A stretch of DNA of 64,000 nt from Xenorhabdus bovienii SS-2004 (GTDB lineage Bacteria > Pseudomonadota > Gammaproteobacteria > Enterobacterales > Enterobacteriaceae): the NCBI RefSeq assembly GCF_000027225.1, contig NC_013892.1, positions 3,906,001 through 3,970,000 on the forward strand, given 5' to 3'. Shown here in pieces: positions 45,813 through 56,168 of this stretch (the stretch's first letter is position 1; every line of letters begins with the position of its first letter). A program made the position numbers and the translations under genes. The notes under the pieces are model-generated. The model ran no database searches. It was given only the letters and a program-made list of their open reading frames with translations, and had not been told where the DNA came from.

Positions 45813-46215
45813 CGTATAATTTCCACTAACTGCTTATCCGCCACATTCAGGTTGCCAGCAGGGGTATTCAGATCCATCGAACAATTCAGCTGGTTCAGTA
45901 ATTGCTGCATCCGGCTTTTGCTGACCTGATGTTTAGGCAGACGGAATAAAATGTTTTCCTGAACAAAAAGACTGGGAAATAACAAAGGTTCCTGTGGCAC
46001 CAGATAGATGCCCAATTGATGCGCTTAGCAGGTGTCAGATGACTGATAGTACGACCATCCAGCATCAGCGTCGATTGACCTGCGCCATTGCCGCCGAGCA
46101 AAGCATGAACCTGCCCCGCAATCAGGGTGAAATCAATATGTTTCAATACCGCCAGACCGGAAAATTGCTTACTGACTCCACGAACCGCCAAAAGAGGGAC
46201 ATAGCAATTGAACAT
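45808..46215 (-). pseudogene. lsrA: lsrA, N-terminal fragment with frameshift and damaged Walker A
   Basis: Reads [20 protein letters not shown] ... [16 protein letters not shown]. The Walker A lysine is replaced by Gln (GNGAGQST). About 16 residues after it are deleted and a one-base shift follows near 46020. The other frame continues [20 protein letters not shown] to [13 protein letters not shown], where it joins lsrB. The rest of lsrA, all of lsrC and lsrD, and the front of lsrB are missing. Confidence 0.9.
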
Positions 46216-46509
46216 TTATCAATTTAAAATACTTTTGTTCACAACTCTAATTCATAATCTGAAGTTTTTGCAATATTTCCATCACATTTTGTGAAAAAAT
46301 CAGATCTCTATCAAAATATGTTCAAATTTTTGCGATCGCCCTCTAGCACATCAGAGGCTTTTATGCTTAATTCTTTGCCAGTGGATAAACAAGTTGTTAT
46401 GTCGATCAAACCAACCAAGAAGCAATCAGTATCAGAGAGAAGCGGGTTATCCGAGGAACTTTCTTATTCAGATAATAACCATTCAGGTCATGGCTATTCA
46501 GGAAACAGC
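46216..46509. promoter_or_regulatory. lsrR-lsrA divergent control region
   Basis: 294 bp between the lsrA start and the chosen lsrR start, comparable to the E. coli spacer that holds LsrR and CRP sites. TTTTGTGAAAAAATCAG near 46288 contains one CRP half-site. An in-frame extension of lsrR covers much of the region and is judged non-coding. Confidence 0.45.
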
Positions 46510-47424
46510 ATGAGTGAAGAAGAACTACTGGCTCGCATAGCCTGGTTTTACTATCACGATGGTCTGACTCAAGGAGACATCGGTGAATTGCTCGGCCTCA
46601 GCCGCCTCAAAATCTCCCGCCTACTGGAGAAAGGGCGGCAGACGGGCGTGATCCGCGTGCAGATCAATTCACGCTATGAAGGGTGTCTGGAATTGGAAGA
46701 TACGCTGCAAAAACGCTTTAATCTCAAGCAGGTTCGTGTACTGCCGGCTCTTGACGAAATAAATATCAACACCCGTCTTGGCGTCGGCGCTGCCCACCTG
46801 CTAATGGCACTGATTGAGCCTAGTCAGCTACTGGCTATCGGATTTGGCGAAACCCCGATGTGTACTTTACAGCACCTGAGTGGGTTTATTTCGTCCCAAC
46901 AAATCCGGCTGGTGACGTTGTCTGGCGGCGTCGGACCTTATATGACGGGGATTGGTCAGCTTGATGCAGACTGCCCTGTCAGCATCATTCCTGCACCGCT
47001 GCGGGCGTCAACTCACCAAGTCGCCGCTACGTTCCGCGAAGAACGCAGTGTGCGGGATGTGATCCTGACTGCCTGTGCCGCAGATATCGCCGTGGTGGGA
47101 ATCGGAGCGATCAACCAGCGACAGCAGGCGACCATCATGCGTTCCGGCTATATCAGCGACGGAGAACAATTGATGTTTGGCCGCAAAGGCGCGATTGGGG
47201 ATATCCTCGGTTATTTCTTCAATGCAGAAGGTGAGCTGGTCAGCCATATCGATATCCATCAGGAACTGATCGGTATCTCCCTGCCAGAACTGAAAACGAT
47301 CCCGAATGTGATCGGTGTGGCGGGTGGTATTGAAAAAGCCGGTGCCATCATTGCCGCACTGAAAGGCGGCTATATTAGCTCGCTGGTAACCGAAGAACAG
47401 ACCGCAAGAGCCATGCTGACGTAA
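46510..47424 (+). CDS. lsrR: AI-2-responsive transcriptional repressor LsrR
   Basis: 304 residues from [20 protein letters not shown], chosen because AGGAAACAGC precedes this ATG and it aligns near the E. coli start. The frame is open back to 46291 (also ATG at 46363), so a longer product is possible. Helix-turn-helix [20 protein letters not shown]; the sugar-binding (DeoR/SorC) domain includes [19 protein letters not shown]. It binds phospho-AI-2 and derepresses lsr. Intact. Confidence 0.93.
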   Translation: MSEEELLARIAWFYYHDGLTQGDIGELLGLSRLKISRLLEKGRQTGVIRVQINSRYEGCLELEDTLQKRFNLKQVRVLPALDEININTRLGVGAAHLLMALIEPSQLLAIGFGETPMCTLQHLSGFISSQQIRLVTLSGGVGPYMTGIGQLDADCPVSIIPAPLRASTHQVAATFREERSVRDVILTACAADIAVVGIGAINQRQQATIMRSGYISDGEQLMFGRKGAIGDILGYFFNAEGELVSHIDIHQELIGISLPELKTIPNVIGVAGGIEKAGAIIAALKGGYISSLVTEEQTARAMLT

Positions 47425-47495
47425 TCGACTAACACTGCTTATCCATCCCCTGTGCCCTATCGAATAAAAAGATAACGACAGACGAGGATAGCATC

Positions 47496-49088
47496 ATGAA
47501 TCAACGCGCTCACGCTCACCCATCAGGGAAGTATCTGATGGCGCTTGATGCAGGAACTGGCAGTATCCGTGCAGTAATATTTGATCTCGAAGGAAATCAG
47601 GTTGCCGTTGGACAGGCTGAGTGGATACACCAGCCTGTACCGAATGTCTCAGGTTCAATGGAATTCGACCTGAAAACCAACTGGCAACTGGCGTGTCAAT
47701 GTATTCGCCAGGCACTGCAAAAGGCGGAACTGCCTGCCAGTGCGATTCAGGGCGTTGCCGCCTGCTCAATGCGGGAAGGCATTGTCCTGTATAATCGCAG
47801 TGGCGATCCCATCTGGGCCTGTGCCAACGTCGATGCCCGCTCTGGCCATGAAGTCAGCGAATTGAAGGAGCTTTACGACAATACCTTTGAGTATGATGTT
47901 TACCGTTACTCCGGCCAGACACTGGCGCTGGGAGCGATGCCCCGTCTGCTGTGGCTTGCGCATCATCGCGCGGATATCTATCGGCAGGCCAGTACACTCA
48001 CTATGATCAGCGACTGGCTGGCTTATATGCTCAGTGGCGAGCTGGCGGTTGATCCCTCCAACGCTGGTACAACGGGAATGCTGGATTTAGTCAGCCGCAA
48101 CTGGCGCCCTAACCTATTGGAAATGGCCGGACTGCGTTCCGATATCCTTTCCCCCGTCAAAGAAACCGGCACCCTGCTCGGTTACATCACCGAAAAAGCG
48201 GCAGCAGATTGCGGGCTAAACAGCGGCACGCCCGTCATTATGGGCGGCGGCGATGTCCAGCTCGGCTGCCTCGGCATTGGTGTCGTCAAACCCGCTCAGA
48301 CCGCCGTACTCGGTGGCACTTTCTGGCAGCAGGTCGTCAACCTGCCAGCTCCGATCACCGATCCCAACATGAACATCCGCATCAACCCGCATGTCATTCC
48401 CGGCATGGCACAGGCGGAATCCATCAGCTTTTTCACCGGCCTGACCATGCGCTGGTTCCGCGATGCCTTCTGTGCGGAAGAAAAACTAATGGCGGAACGG
48501 CTGGGTGTTGATGCTTACAGCCTGATGGAAGACATGGCGGCACGCGTTCCCGCAGGAGCTTATGGCATCATGCCGATTTTTTCAGACGTAATGCGCTTTA
48601 AATCGTGGTATCACGCAGCTCCTTCCTTCCTCAACCTGTCGATTGATCCGGAAAAATGCAACAAAGCGACGCTATTTAGAGCACTGGAGGAAAATGCGGC
48701 CATTGTCTCGGCCTGTAATCTTGATTTGATTGCAGGTTTCTCTGGAGTGAAGCCAGACTCGCTGGTCTTTGCCGGCGGTGGTTCCAAGGGCAAACTCTGG
48801 TGCCAGATCCTCGCCGACGTAACAGGATTACCCGTGCGGGTTCCTGTGGTTAAGGAAGCAACCGCATTGGGCTGTGCAATTGCGGCCGGTGTGGGAGTTT
48901 CATTGTATGACTCACTGCCTGAAACCGGAGAAAAACTGGTGCGCTGGGAGCGGGAATATCAGCCGGATTTGACACATTGGGATATTTACCAAAAAGCGAA
49001 AAAAAATTGGCAGGCGGTGTACGCAGACCAACTTCATCTGGTAGATGACGGGCTGACAACATCGCTGTGGAAAGCCCCGGGATTGTGA
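47496..49088 (+). CDS. lsrK: autoinducer-2 kinase LsrK
   Basis: 530 residues, the E. coli length. FGGY carbohydrate kinase: ATP/sugar motif [20 protein letters not shown] at the N-terminus, and the second signature [20 protein letters not shown]. It phosphorylates AI-2 in the cytoplasm to the LsrR inducer. Follows lsrR by 71 bp. It is intact although the dedicated importer is lost. Confidence 0.95.
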   Translation: MNQRAHAHPSGKYLMALDAGTGSIRAVIFDLEGNQVAVGQAEWIHQPVPNVSGSMEFDLKTNWQLACQCIRQALQKAELPASAIQGVAACSMREGIVLYNRSGDPIWACANVDARSGHEVSELKELYDNTFEYDVYRYSGQTLALGAMPRLLWLAHHRADIYRQASTLTMISDWLAYMLSGELAVDPSNAGTTGMLDLVSRNWRPNLLEMAGLRSDILSPVKETGTLLGYITEKAAADCGLNSGTPVIMGGGDVQLGCLGIGVVKPAQTAVLGGTFWQQVVNLPAPITDPNMNIRINPHVIPGMAQAESISFFTGLTMRWFRDAFCAEEKLMAERLGVDAYSLMEDMAARVPAGAYGIMPIFSDVMRFKSWYHAAPSFLNLSIDPEKCNKATLFRALEENAAIVSACNLDLIAGFSGVKPDSLVFAGGGSKGKLWCQILADVTGLPVRVPVVKEATALGCAIAAGVGVSLYDSLPETGEKLVRWEREYQPDLTHWDIYQKAKKNWQAVYADQLHLVDDGLTTSLWKAPGL

Positions 49089-49210
49089 GCAACAACTTAC
49101 TCCCACCACCAATTCAGTAAATCTGGGACTAAACAGGTAAGCAATACGTTAGTTATGATCAGGTTGCCCTGTTTCTTATTCAGCACGTTAATGACAACAT
49201 TAAATTTAAG

Positions 49211-49539
49211 ATGGATTTGTTTCGCCGCATTGTTTATGCCTATCCGCTAGGCAATAATGACTCGCATTGCCATTACTGGTTCAGGAGGAAGGAGATAAGG
49301 GACTTGCTCCGGGCTTTGAAACTAAGTATGGCGAGTATCTGGGGATTGACTTCCTTCTTTTTGGTCAAAGTATGGGGCTGAGTGAAAAGCTGCTCAGAAA
49401 GCTATTGATGGACTTAACCAAAGAGACCCAGTTGATAGAATCAACTTACCGAAATTCTTTTATGTCGAAGGAGGCGATCAAAGCGACACTTCAATGCTAT
49501 CAGCAGCGCCTCAATCGAATGCAAGTGCTTGATACTTAA
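49211..49539 (+). pseudogene. HipA-family toxin kinase, C-terminal remnant
   Basis: One frame reads MDLFRRIVYAYPLGNNDSHC, matching the HipA catalytic segment FRR..F..L.GN.D.H. After a shift near 49267 the next frame reads KYGEYLGIDFLLFGQSMGLS and ends FMSKEAIKATLQCYQQRLNR, like the HipA C-terminus. No N-terminal part or hipB partner is visible. A relic of a toxin-antitoxin module. Confidence 0.5.
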
Positions 49540-49645
49540 TCTACGAAGAATATCCTCCAGCGAGGAACATTATCAGGACTTTTAGCGAACGTGAACAGTC
49601 TGTTTGGAAGCTCTATTTATTGAATATATGACCGTAAATTTAATA

Positions 49646-49671
49646 GGTTATGAGTCTGACAACTCATAACC
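49646..49671. terminator. gor terminator
   Basis: Perfect 10-bp stem GGTTATGAGT/ACTCATAACC with a 6-base loop. On the minus strand it is followed by TATTAAATTT, 44 bp after the gor stop. Confidence 0.65.
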
Positions 49672-49714
49672 TTAAAATATTGGATTTCAACGATGACATA
49701 AAAAAGAAATAAAA

Positions 49715-51067
49715 TTATCTCATTGTCACAAATTCTTCTGCTGCCGTCGGGTGGATCGCCACGGTATTATCAAAATCCTTCTTCGTCGCGCCCATTTTCA
49801 GCGCAACCGCAAAACCTTGCAGGATTTCATCCATACCAAAGCCGATACCATGAATACCGACAATCTTCTCATCCGCTCCCGTACAAACCAATTTCATCCG
49901 GCATGGCTGACGATGTTGCGTCACGGCAGTATACATCGCAGTAAATGACGAAGTATAAACCTTAACCTGATCATCACCATACTGTTCCCTTGCCTGCGGC
50001 TCCGTCAGACCTACCGTACCGATTGGCGGGTGGCTGAATACCACCGTTGGCACATTGGTGTAATCCAGATGCTCTTCCGGCTTGTTATTAAACAGACGTT
50101 CCGATAGACGACGACCTGCCGCAATTGCCACCGGCGTCAATTCCACTGCGCCCGTGTTATCGCCTACCGCATACACACCTTTGACATTGGTATTCTGATA
50201 TTTATCGACTTGAATATAACCTTTCTCATTCAACTCAACACCAGTGACGGCCAGATTCAGATTATCGGTCATCGGCTCGCGACCAATCGCCCAGATCAAC
50301 GTATCAACCGTCTGCTCTCTGCCATCCTGCAATTGCAACGTCAGGCTGCCATCAGCATGTTTAATCACGGCTTTTAATATCGCTTCCGTATGCAGTGTCG
50401 GCCCTTCATTCTTGATAACTTCCAGCAAGGTCTCGACAATCAGCGGATCGAAAGAACGCAGCGGCGCATGTTTGCGCACAAACAGATGCGTTTCACTGCC
50501 CAGCGCCTTCAAAACACCAGCAATTTCCACAGCGATGTAACCTGCACCTACCACAGCAACACGCTTTGGCATTTCATCCAGTTCAAAGAAACCATCAGAA
50601 TCAATACCATATTCCGCTCCCGGAATCGTAGGACACACCGGACGCCCACCCGTAGCAATCAGGATATGGTTAGCGGTGATTTTTTCTCCATTGACCTCGA
50701 CTGTATGTGCATCAACAAAACGGGCAAATCCATGAATAACATCGACCTTATTATTGCCCAGCACACGCTCATAAGACTGATGAGTACGATCAATGTAGGC
50801 AGTACGACTGGCAATCAATGTCTTCCAGTCAAAACGATTTACCGTGGTATCAAAACCATAATCAGGACCATATTGATGAATAGATTCCGCAATCTGGGCG
50901 GCATGCCACATCACTTTCTTTGGTACACAGCCCACATTCACACATGTTCCGCCCAGCGCTTTCGCTTCAATCAGGGCGCATTTCTGCCCATACATGGCAG
51001 CACGGTTCATGGAGGCAATACCACCACTGCCACCACCAATTGCAATATAATCGTAATGTTTACTCAT
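49715..51067 (-). CDS. gor: glutathione reductase
   Basis: 450 residues, E. coli length. FAD motif [14 protein letters not shown], redox pair CVNVGC (residues 42 and 47), NADPH motif [13 protein letters not shown] and C-terminal catalytic HPTAAEEFV. It keeps glutathione reduced, which links to the GSH-gated KefB encoded elsewhere in the window. Downstream of rlmJ on the same strand as in E. coli. Confidence 0.97.
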   Translation of the reverse strand: MSKHYDYIAIGGGSGGIASMNRAAMYGQKCALIEAKALGGTCVNVGCVPKKVMWHAAQIAESIHQYGPDYGFDTTVNRFDWKTLIASRTAYIDRTHQSYERVLGNNKVDVIHGFARFVDAHTVEVNGEKITANHILIATGGRPVCPTIPGAEYGIDSDGFFELDEMPKRVAVVGAGYIAVEIAGVLKALGSETHLFVRKHAPLRSFDPLIVETLLEVIKNEGPTLHTEAILKAVIKHADGSLTLQLQDGREQTVDTLIWAIGREPMTDNLNLAVTGVELNEKGYIQVDKYQNTNVKGVYAVGDNTGAVELTPVAIAAGRRLSERLFNNKPEEHLDYTNVPTVVFSHPPIGTVGLTEPQAREQYGDDQVKVYTSSFTAMYTAVTQHRQPCRMKLVCTGADEKIVGIHGIGFGMDEILQGFAVALKMGATKKDFDNTVAIHPTAAEEFVTMR

Positions 51068-51223
51068 CTTAGGTCACTTCCGTCTAATCAATTAACTTAC
51101 CAGTACAAGCTAAAGTTCAACCTAGTCTATTATGACAAAAAGTTATCACTGACTCTGGATGGTTCTGGCTTTCATTACTATAGGCAACAACTATTTGATG
51201 ATAATGCAGTTTTGAACAAATAC

Positions 51224-52066
51224 CTATTCAGGCACAACCCATGCCACAGAAGTATGACCTGTTCCTTCAGGAACCAGTACTTGATGCAGCCAAGGCAATA
51301 CCGCTTTCATCTGCTGTTCCAGCTTCCACGGCGGATTAATGACGATCATACCGGACGCCGTCATACCACGCTGATCACTATCAGGACGTACCCCAAGCTC
51401 GATCTGTAAAACCCTGCGAATGCCTGTTGACTCCAGATCCTTGAGCATACGTTTAATTTGCTGACGCAGTACAACCGGATACCACAGCGCGTAAGTACCG
51501 GTCGCAAAGCGCTTATATCCTTCCAAAATACCTTTGACGACATTCTGGTAGTCAGATTTCAGTTCATAAGGGGGGTCAATCAGCACAAACCCGCGGCGGC
51601 TTTTGGGTGGTAGTTTTGATTTCAACTGCTGATAACCATCTTCCCGCAGGAGGCGAACACGTTCATCACGGGAAAATTCACTACGTAACAAAGGAAAATC
51701 ACTGGAATGCAATTCACTCAAGTTAAGCTCGTCATATTCCCGCAATAAATGGCGGGCAATCAGCGGGGAACCTGGATAATAACGCAGAACACCATGCGGA
51801 TTCAGCGCCTTTACCGCGCTCATATACGCCGTCAATTCCTCGGGAATATCATCACGCTGCCAAATACGGGCAATACCTTCCAGATACTCCCCTGTACGCT
51901 CGGCATGTTCCCCGCTCAACTGATAACGGCCTGCGCCTGCATGGGTATCCAAATACAGGAAAGGTTTCTCTTTTCCCTTCATTGACTCAATGATCAGGCT
52001 TTGCACAGTGTGCTTCAGCACATCCGCGTGGTTGCCGGCATGGAAACTGTGACGATAACTTAGCAT
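51224..52066 (-). CDS. rlmJ: 23S rRNA (adenine2030-N6)-methyltransferase RlmJ
   Basis: 280 residues, E. coli length. Family N-terminus MLSYRHSFHAGNHADVLKHT, SAM-binding segment FLYLDTHAGAGRY and catalytic FVLIDPPYELKSDY (DPPY). It methylates A2030 of 23S rRNA. Lies 156 bp upstream of gor. Confidence 0.96.
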   Translation of the reverse strand: MLSYRHSFHAGNHADVLKHTVQSLIIESMKGKEKPFLYLDTHAGAGRYQLSGEHAERTGEYLEGIARIWQRDDIPEELTAYMSAVKALNPHGVLRYYPGSPLIARHLLREYDELNLSELHSSDFPLLRSEFSRDERVRLLREDGYQQLKSKLPPKSRRGFVLIDPPYELKSDYQNVVKGILEGYKRFATGTYALWYPVVLRQQIKRMLKDLESTGIRRVLQIELGVRPDSDQRGMTASGMIVINPPWKLEQQMKAVLPWLHQVLVPEGTGHTSVAWVVPE

Positions 52067-52131
52067 TAAACTTATTTCCTATTGATTTTTAAATGGATTT
52101 TAATTCAAGAAAAGACAAATTATTCATTTTA

Positions 52132-52276
52132 TTACCCCAGATATTACCCCACGCTTCATTGCACTAATACAAAAACATAATAAAGCATAGTAACAAAGTA
52201 ATGGATGAATATTTATTTTGGAAGAGATGAAAACCGAACCAAAGGAACACACTGAGTGGGGTAATCGTTACCCCAC
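52132..52276. repeat. cluster of TTACCCCA repeats with a perfect palindrome
   Basis: TTACCCCA occurs at about 52133 and 52145, and again in a 21-bp palindrome at 52256-52276 with arms GTGGGGTAA/TTACCCCAC. It sits at the edge between rlmJ and phage-derived DNA. It could be an integration-end remnant or an operator; no integrase gene is present. Confidence 0.35.
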
Positions 52277-52302
52277 GGAGATATTTTTTAACTAAATTTC
52301 CG

Positions 52303-52581
52303 CTAATTAGAAACTTTTCGGGCAGTTCGTTTGATAAGTTGACCGTTACTATCAAAATATCGACTTGGCCAGATTTCTGAGGGATGTATTTCGAGGTAAT
52401 TAGCGATAATCCATTCACCTTTCGGCCAAGGCCGACTAAGTGTATTCGCTAATGTCGATGAACTGAGTCCCGATTCACGGGAGACAGCCGCTAAGGTTGT
52501 ACCACGTTTACGTAATTCAGCAATAATATCGGCTTGATGCCAGTCATTTCTAACGTTACTTATTCCTGCTACTCCTTCCAT
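52303..52581 (-). CDS. Nlp/Ner-family phage-type DNA-binding regulator
   Basis: 92 residues from MEGVAGISNVRNDWHQADII. Nearly the whole protein matches Ner of Mu-like phages and E. coli Nlp/SfsB: DIIAELRKRGTTLAAVSRES, LSSSTLANTLSRPWPKGEWI and the end IWPSRYFDSNGQ. Lambda-repressor-like helix-turn-helix. The frame is open for 31 more codons upstream (AGEASASLVIVTQSANPVWI), which resembles the tail of phage Ash-type ORFs. The start is therefore uncertain, and no good ribosome site marks it. Confidence 0.75.
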   Translation of the reverse strand: MEGVAGISNVRNDWHQADIIAELRKRGTTLAAVSRESGLSSSTLANTLSRPWPKGEWIIANYLEIHPSEIWPSRYFDSNGQLIKRTARKVSN

Positions 52582-52694
52582 TAATTGATCATTGATGGTG
52601 GCGATCCAGACAGGGTTTGCAGACTGGGTAACTATAACCAGCGAGGCCGAAGCCTCCCCTGCCTGAACCACCATTGAAAGGGTGATAACAGACG

Positions 52695-52719
52695 CACTGG
52701 TAGAAACTTCCTACCAGTG
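52695..52719. promoter_or_regulatory. perfect inverted repeat upstream of the Ner-like gene
   Basis: CACTGGTAG/CTACCAGTG, 9-bp arms, 7-base spacer, about 115 bp upstream of the Ner-like start. Operator or leader hairpin of a phage control region; role inferred only from position. Confidence 0.4.
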
Positions 52720-53060
52720 TATATAGTTACACAAGGCTGCAAAACCTTGACCATTGGATTTTGCCAATAGCGGGGCTACTTTTAACTGATTGGTTTATCT
52801 GACTCAATAAGCGTATCAGTATAAACGCTTAACTTTTTGCGCTATATCCTATTGAATGCTTTAGGTCGCTGTTGTTACTCACTCAAGGGAAAAGCCAAAG
52901 TTCATCAGAAATACGATATGCAGGTTAATACACTTATCTGCTCTGGCCTTGTGAAAGGACATGTGATTAATACAGTTTATTGTTTGACGTCCGTGTCCAC
53001 ATACCGGAAGATTCAGTTCAGAATCATCGACAACAATCCACAGCAAAATTAAACCTGTAA
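52720..53060. other. spacer in prophage debris
   Basis: About 340 bp between the Ner-like gene and the tail fibre gene. A 71-codon frame is present at 52837-53052, but it shows no family I know and no good ribosome site, so I do not call it a gene. Confidence 0.4.
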
Positions 53061-54137
53061 TTATTCTCCCTTAGCAGGAGGCATTTGCACTCGAACAGAA
53101 ACAAACCTGCCTTCGGGGATATCAATCAAATCACCATCCGCGTAGCCTTCACGTATATTTCTGGCGAAAGAAGGGACGTCTGAGTGTTCACGGTGGTAGG
53201 TCATTAATTTGATTGAGCCATCAGGAAGGACTTCGTGGTTGACCCAAATCAATGGAAGGTCATTCTGACACCGTGGGATTTCGATACTGCCTATTGCTTC
53301 ATCATTACTAAACCCGATAACACCTTTGATGAGATAAGTGCCCTTTGATAGACACTCAACAATAGTATTTTCGGATTTATTGTTGATAGTATATTTGCCA
53401 TCTGAGTAAATTAGAATTGTAGGGGCTGATTTCTTAATGCAGCCATTATTACCTATAGTAGTATTAACTTCTGACCAAACTTTTCCCCCTACGCGATCCT
53501 CTCCATTAACAAAATAATAGGCATACAAATCGCCTGACGAGCGAATATATATCTGACCCGTATCATAATCTAGCAATCCAAAATTAATTCCTTTTGCATA
53601 TCCACTAGCAGAGCCGCTAGCACTAAACACCCCAATATATTTGGAGTCAGGAATACCATCAAATTTTATAACGTCATTCAGAGCATGGACATCCTTTGAA
53701 TTCAATATAATATCATTCGTTAATGATTTATCATTGATTTTTCTATTATTAGGTACGGAATTTTTTGCTAGATTTATGGTTTCCGTTAGACCAATATTCT
53801 TTACGAACTCATCTTTATTCGGAATATCCGCTCCGTTCTGCGCTTTCTCTAAATAGAGATCGGAGTTGTTATTGAGAGCATTTTGATTGGCGATATTCGC
53901 TAAATCATAGGCTTTTTTAACAGCTTTAGAGGTTGCCGCAGTCATTTCACTATCACTATCCACATCATTACTGAGAGTCACAAACCCTCTGTCAGTCAGG
54001 GTTGCATAGGGATGATTACGACTTGCGGCATGTTGATCAATGGCTGCTTTGATTGAATCTTTGACATATTCCGGTGTGGTAACTGTCACTAAATTGCTAT
54101 CTTCGGAAACAGGTGTATCAGGCTTCTTATCTTGCAT
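53061..54137 (-). CDS. phage/tailocin tail fibre protein
   Basis: 358 residues. The N-terminal part has the tail-fibre repeat TDRGFVTLSNDVDSDSEMTA followed by ATSKAVKKAYDLANIANQNA. A short linker region (VPNNRKINDKSLTNDIIL) and a C-terminal receptor-binding part ending GRFVSVRVQMPPAKGE follow. Related fibres occur on P2/Mu-like phages and R-type bacteriocins. No chaperone (tfa) or other tail gene lies beside it, so it is an isolated remnant, though its frame is intact. Confidence 0.75.
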   Translation of the reverse strand: MQDKKPDTPVSEDSNLVTVTTPEYVKDSIKAAIDQHAASRNHPYATLTDRGFVTLSNDVDSDSEMTAATSKAVKKAYDLANIANQNALNNNSDLYLEKAQNGADIPNKDEFVKNIGLTETINLAKNSVPNNRKINDKSLTNDIILNSKDVHALNDVIKFDGIPDSKYIGVFSASGSASGYAKGINFGLLDYDTGQIYIRSSGDLYAYYFVNGEDRVGGKVWSEVNTTIGNNGCIKKSAPTILIYSDGKYTINNKSENTIVECLSKGTYLIKGVIGFSNDEAIGSIEIPRCQNDLPLIWVNHEVLPDGSIKLMTYHREHSDVPSFARNIREGYADGDLIDIPEGRFVSVRVQMPPAKGE

Positions 54138-54429
54138 AGTAATTCCCTCATTTAATCAACAATACACATTGCTAAATAACATGAAGGCGGTGGGATACTA
54201 CTCCGCCTGTGAACATCAATAAATGGTTCATCAATATTGGAGAGTACGGATTGACTAATATTTGATAGATTGCATGTTTTGGTGGCAGGATGACATAAAA
54301 TGATAAGTGAAGAATTAATAAAATATATTTAATGACTGATAAAACTTGGTGAAGTAAAGGCGATACCTCACCTTTTAACGCATTGATTTTATTGTTCTCA
54401 TCTTGATAGGGAATTACTTATATCTAAAC

Positions 54430-55007
54430 TCCGTCAAAGTTAGCCAATCTCTGCTGTTGCTCATCATTGAGACTGAACGCAAAGTCTTCATGCTCAATCT
54501 GCCATGTGCCAAAGCTCATCAGGAACGCGATTGCAGGGTCGATTTTATTCGCGGACTTCTTCTTGTTCGGTTCGATATTGGCGTTCGCGGGAACGGCTCA
54601 ACATCCAGCCCCGCGCCCTGCAATTGGGTGCGTAGGTGCGTGGCGTTCCATGTATCAAATCCCACTAACTTGATATCAAGGTGCTGACTGTCTTTGAGAA
54701 TGTCGTCCCGAATACGGTCATAATCAATGCAGTCGCCTTGTGTGGTACGTATCCCCCCCCAGACAATCACCGCATACGCATTGCCATTCAGCAGGCAATG
54801 ACGCATCAGGGTGCGTTTGAACTGATACGGCGTCTGGCAGTCATTCGGACATTCATTCAGCAAATAATCGACCGGATGGTCACTCAACCATTCGCGGAAT
54901 TCTTTGCCGTTCTGGTGCTGTACCCGATAGAGATAGCAAGGCATGGAAGCCACCGCTTCGCTAATGACGGTAACAGCGTTCATCACAGCGGGTAAACCTT
55001 CTGCCAT
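54430..55007 (-). pseudogene. scrambled phage portal and terminase fragments
   Basis: From 55007 the frame reads as a portal protein N-terminal segment (MAEGLPAVMNAVTVISEAVA ... FKRTLMRHCLLNGNAYAVIV). It then changes abruptly to the C-terminal part of a large terminase (GDCIDYDRIRDDILKDSQHL, VGFDTWNATHLRTQLQGAGL). After a frameshift it ends NKIDPAIAFLMSFGTWQIEH. In phages terminase precedes portal, so the order is reversed here; a deletion or rearrangement joined them. Confidence 0.7.
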
Positions 55008-55154
55008 AGACGGGGAAACATGAAGACAGAATATTTACAAAATTTTTCATTCACAAAGTGATAAATCTTTCACGTAAGTTGTTGGTGACATCCACGATAT
55101 TTTATCACATGTCAAATAACCAACATTTTTTAACTTATAATCAACATAAAAAGA

Positions 55155-55936
55155 GGTCATGTATTAAATGGTTAGTTGCTGTGATATGCTTCCGGCTTTT
55201 TAAGGATGAAGTATGGCCAAAGTTGATGTCTATTGCCGTTATTGCCACAAATCAGGACAGGTCAAAGGACATGGGAAAGGAAATGGCGGACATCCTCGTT
55301 ATCGCTGTTATAGCTGCTGTAAGGTCTTTCAGTTGGCGTATACCTATCAGGCCTGCAAACCCGGCGTTAAAGAACAGATTGTCGATATCGCGATGAATAA
55401 CGGGGGAATTCGTGACACCGCTCGGATCCTGAAAGTCGCCACCGCCACCGTCATGAAAACATTAAAAACCTCAGACCCCGAAACGTAACGACACTTCCCC
55501 TTGCGGAATGTGGCATCCAGATTGTCTGTGAAATCGACGAGCAATGGTCGTTTGTCGGCAATAAGAAAAACCAACGCTGGCTTTGGTATGCTTGGGAACC
55601 CCGCCTGAAGCGAATAGTGGCTCATGTTTTTGGCGATCGCAGTCGAAAAACGTTAGACAAGCTGCTTACCCTCTTATCTTCCTTTACTATTCGGTTTTAC
55701 TGCACGGATGACTATGTTGTTTATGACCCACTTCCCGAGGAAGAGCACTTGACTGGAAAGGCGTTTACTCAGCGTATAGAGAGAACGAATTTAACGCATC
55801 GTACCCGAATCAAAAGGCTGAATAGAAAAACCATTGGGTATTCAAAATCGGAAGAAATGCACGATAAAGTGATAGGAACCTTTATTGAACGTGAACATTA
55901 TTTTTAATACCTAATCTAATCATTTAATACATGACC
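55155..55936 (+). mobile_element. IS1-family insertion sequence, complete
   Basis: 782 bp with terminal repeats GGTCATGTATTAAATG(G/A)TTAG in inverted orientation at both ends, close to the usual IS1 size. No exact target duplication is evident; both flanks contain CATAAAA but offset. It abuts the portal/terminase debris. Confidence 0.88.
55213..55907 (+). CDS. IS1 transposase InsA-InsB' (frameshift fusion)
   Basis: InsA spans 55213-55488 (91 codons; zinc-finger CRYCHKSGQVKGHGKGNGGH and YRCYSCC; helix-turn-helix NNGGIRDTARIL). The -1 frame continues as InsB to 55907: VTTLPLAECGIQIVCEIDEQ, WSFVGNKKNQRWLWYAWEPR, DRSRKTLDKLL and RLNRKTIGYSKSEEMHDKVI. The junction lies near TTAAAAACC, an A-run like, but one A shorter than, the classic IS1 slip site. 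Both frames are otherwise intact. Confidence 0.85.
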
Positions 55937-56168
55937 CATAAAACCGCCGATCAAAAATTATGATCAGCGGTTTTTATATTTATAAATAATCACTATTCTA
56001 CGCATTCGACATATTATTTCTCTGAATATGTGTGACTGTTTATCTGCTTTTTATCTAAGCCAAATAACTTGTCATGGCTAAAAAGACTTATCTTGTCCCT
56101 TATCCGAATTGATGGATTGTTATATCGTTTACCACATTCACAAAGACATGAGATAAGGGGTTTTATTA

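Noticed and set aside
46275..46300. Full CRP site in the lsr control region
   Set aside because: Only one TGTGA half is present in correct orientation; TCACA and TGTGA are otherwise inverted relative to the consensus.
46291..46509. 73-codon N-terminal extension of lsrR
   Set aside because: It would occupy the lsrA-lsrR control region; the internal ATG at 46510 has a strong AGGAAACAGC site and fits the family start.
52837..53052. 71-codon frame in prophage spacer
   Set aside because: No ribosome site, no recognisable family, composition like random frame.
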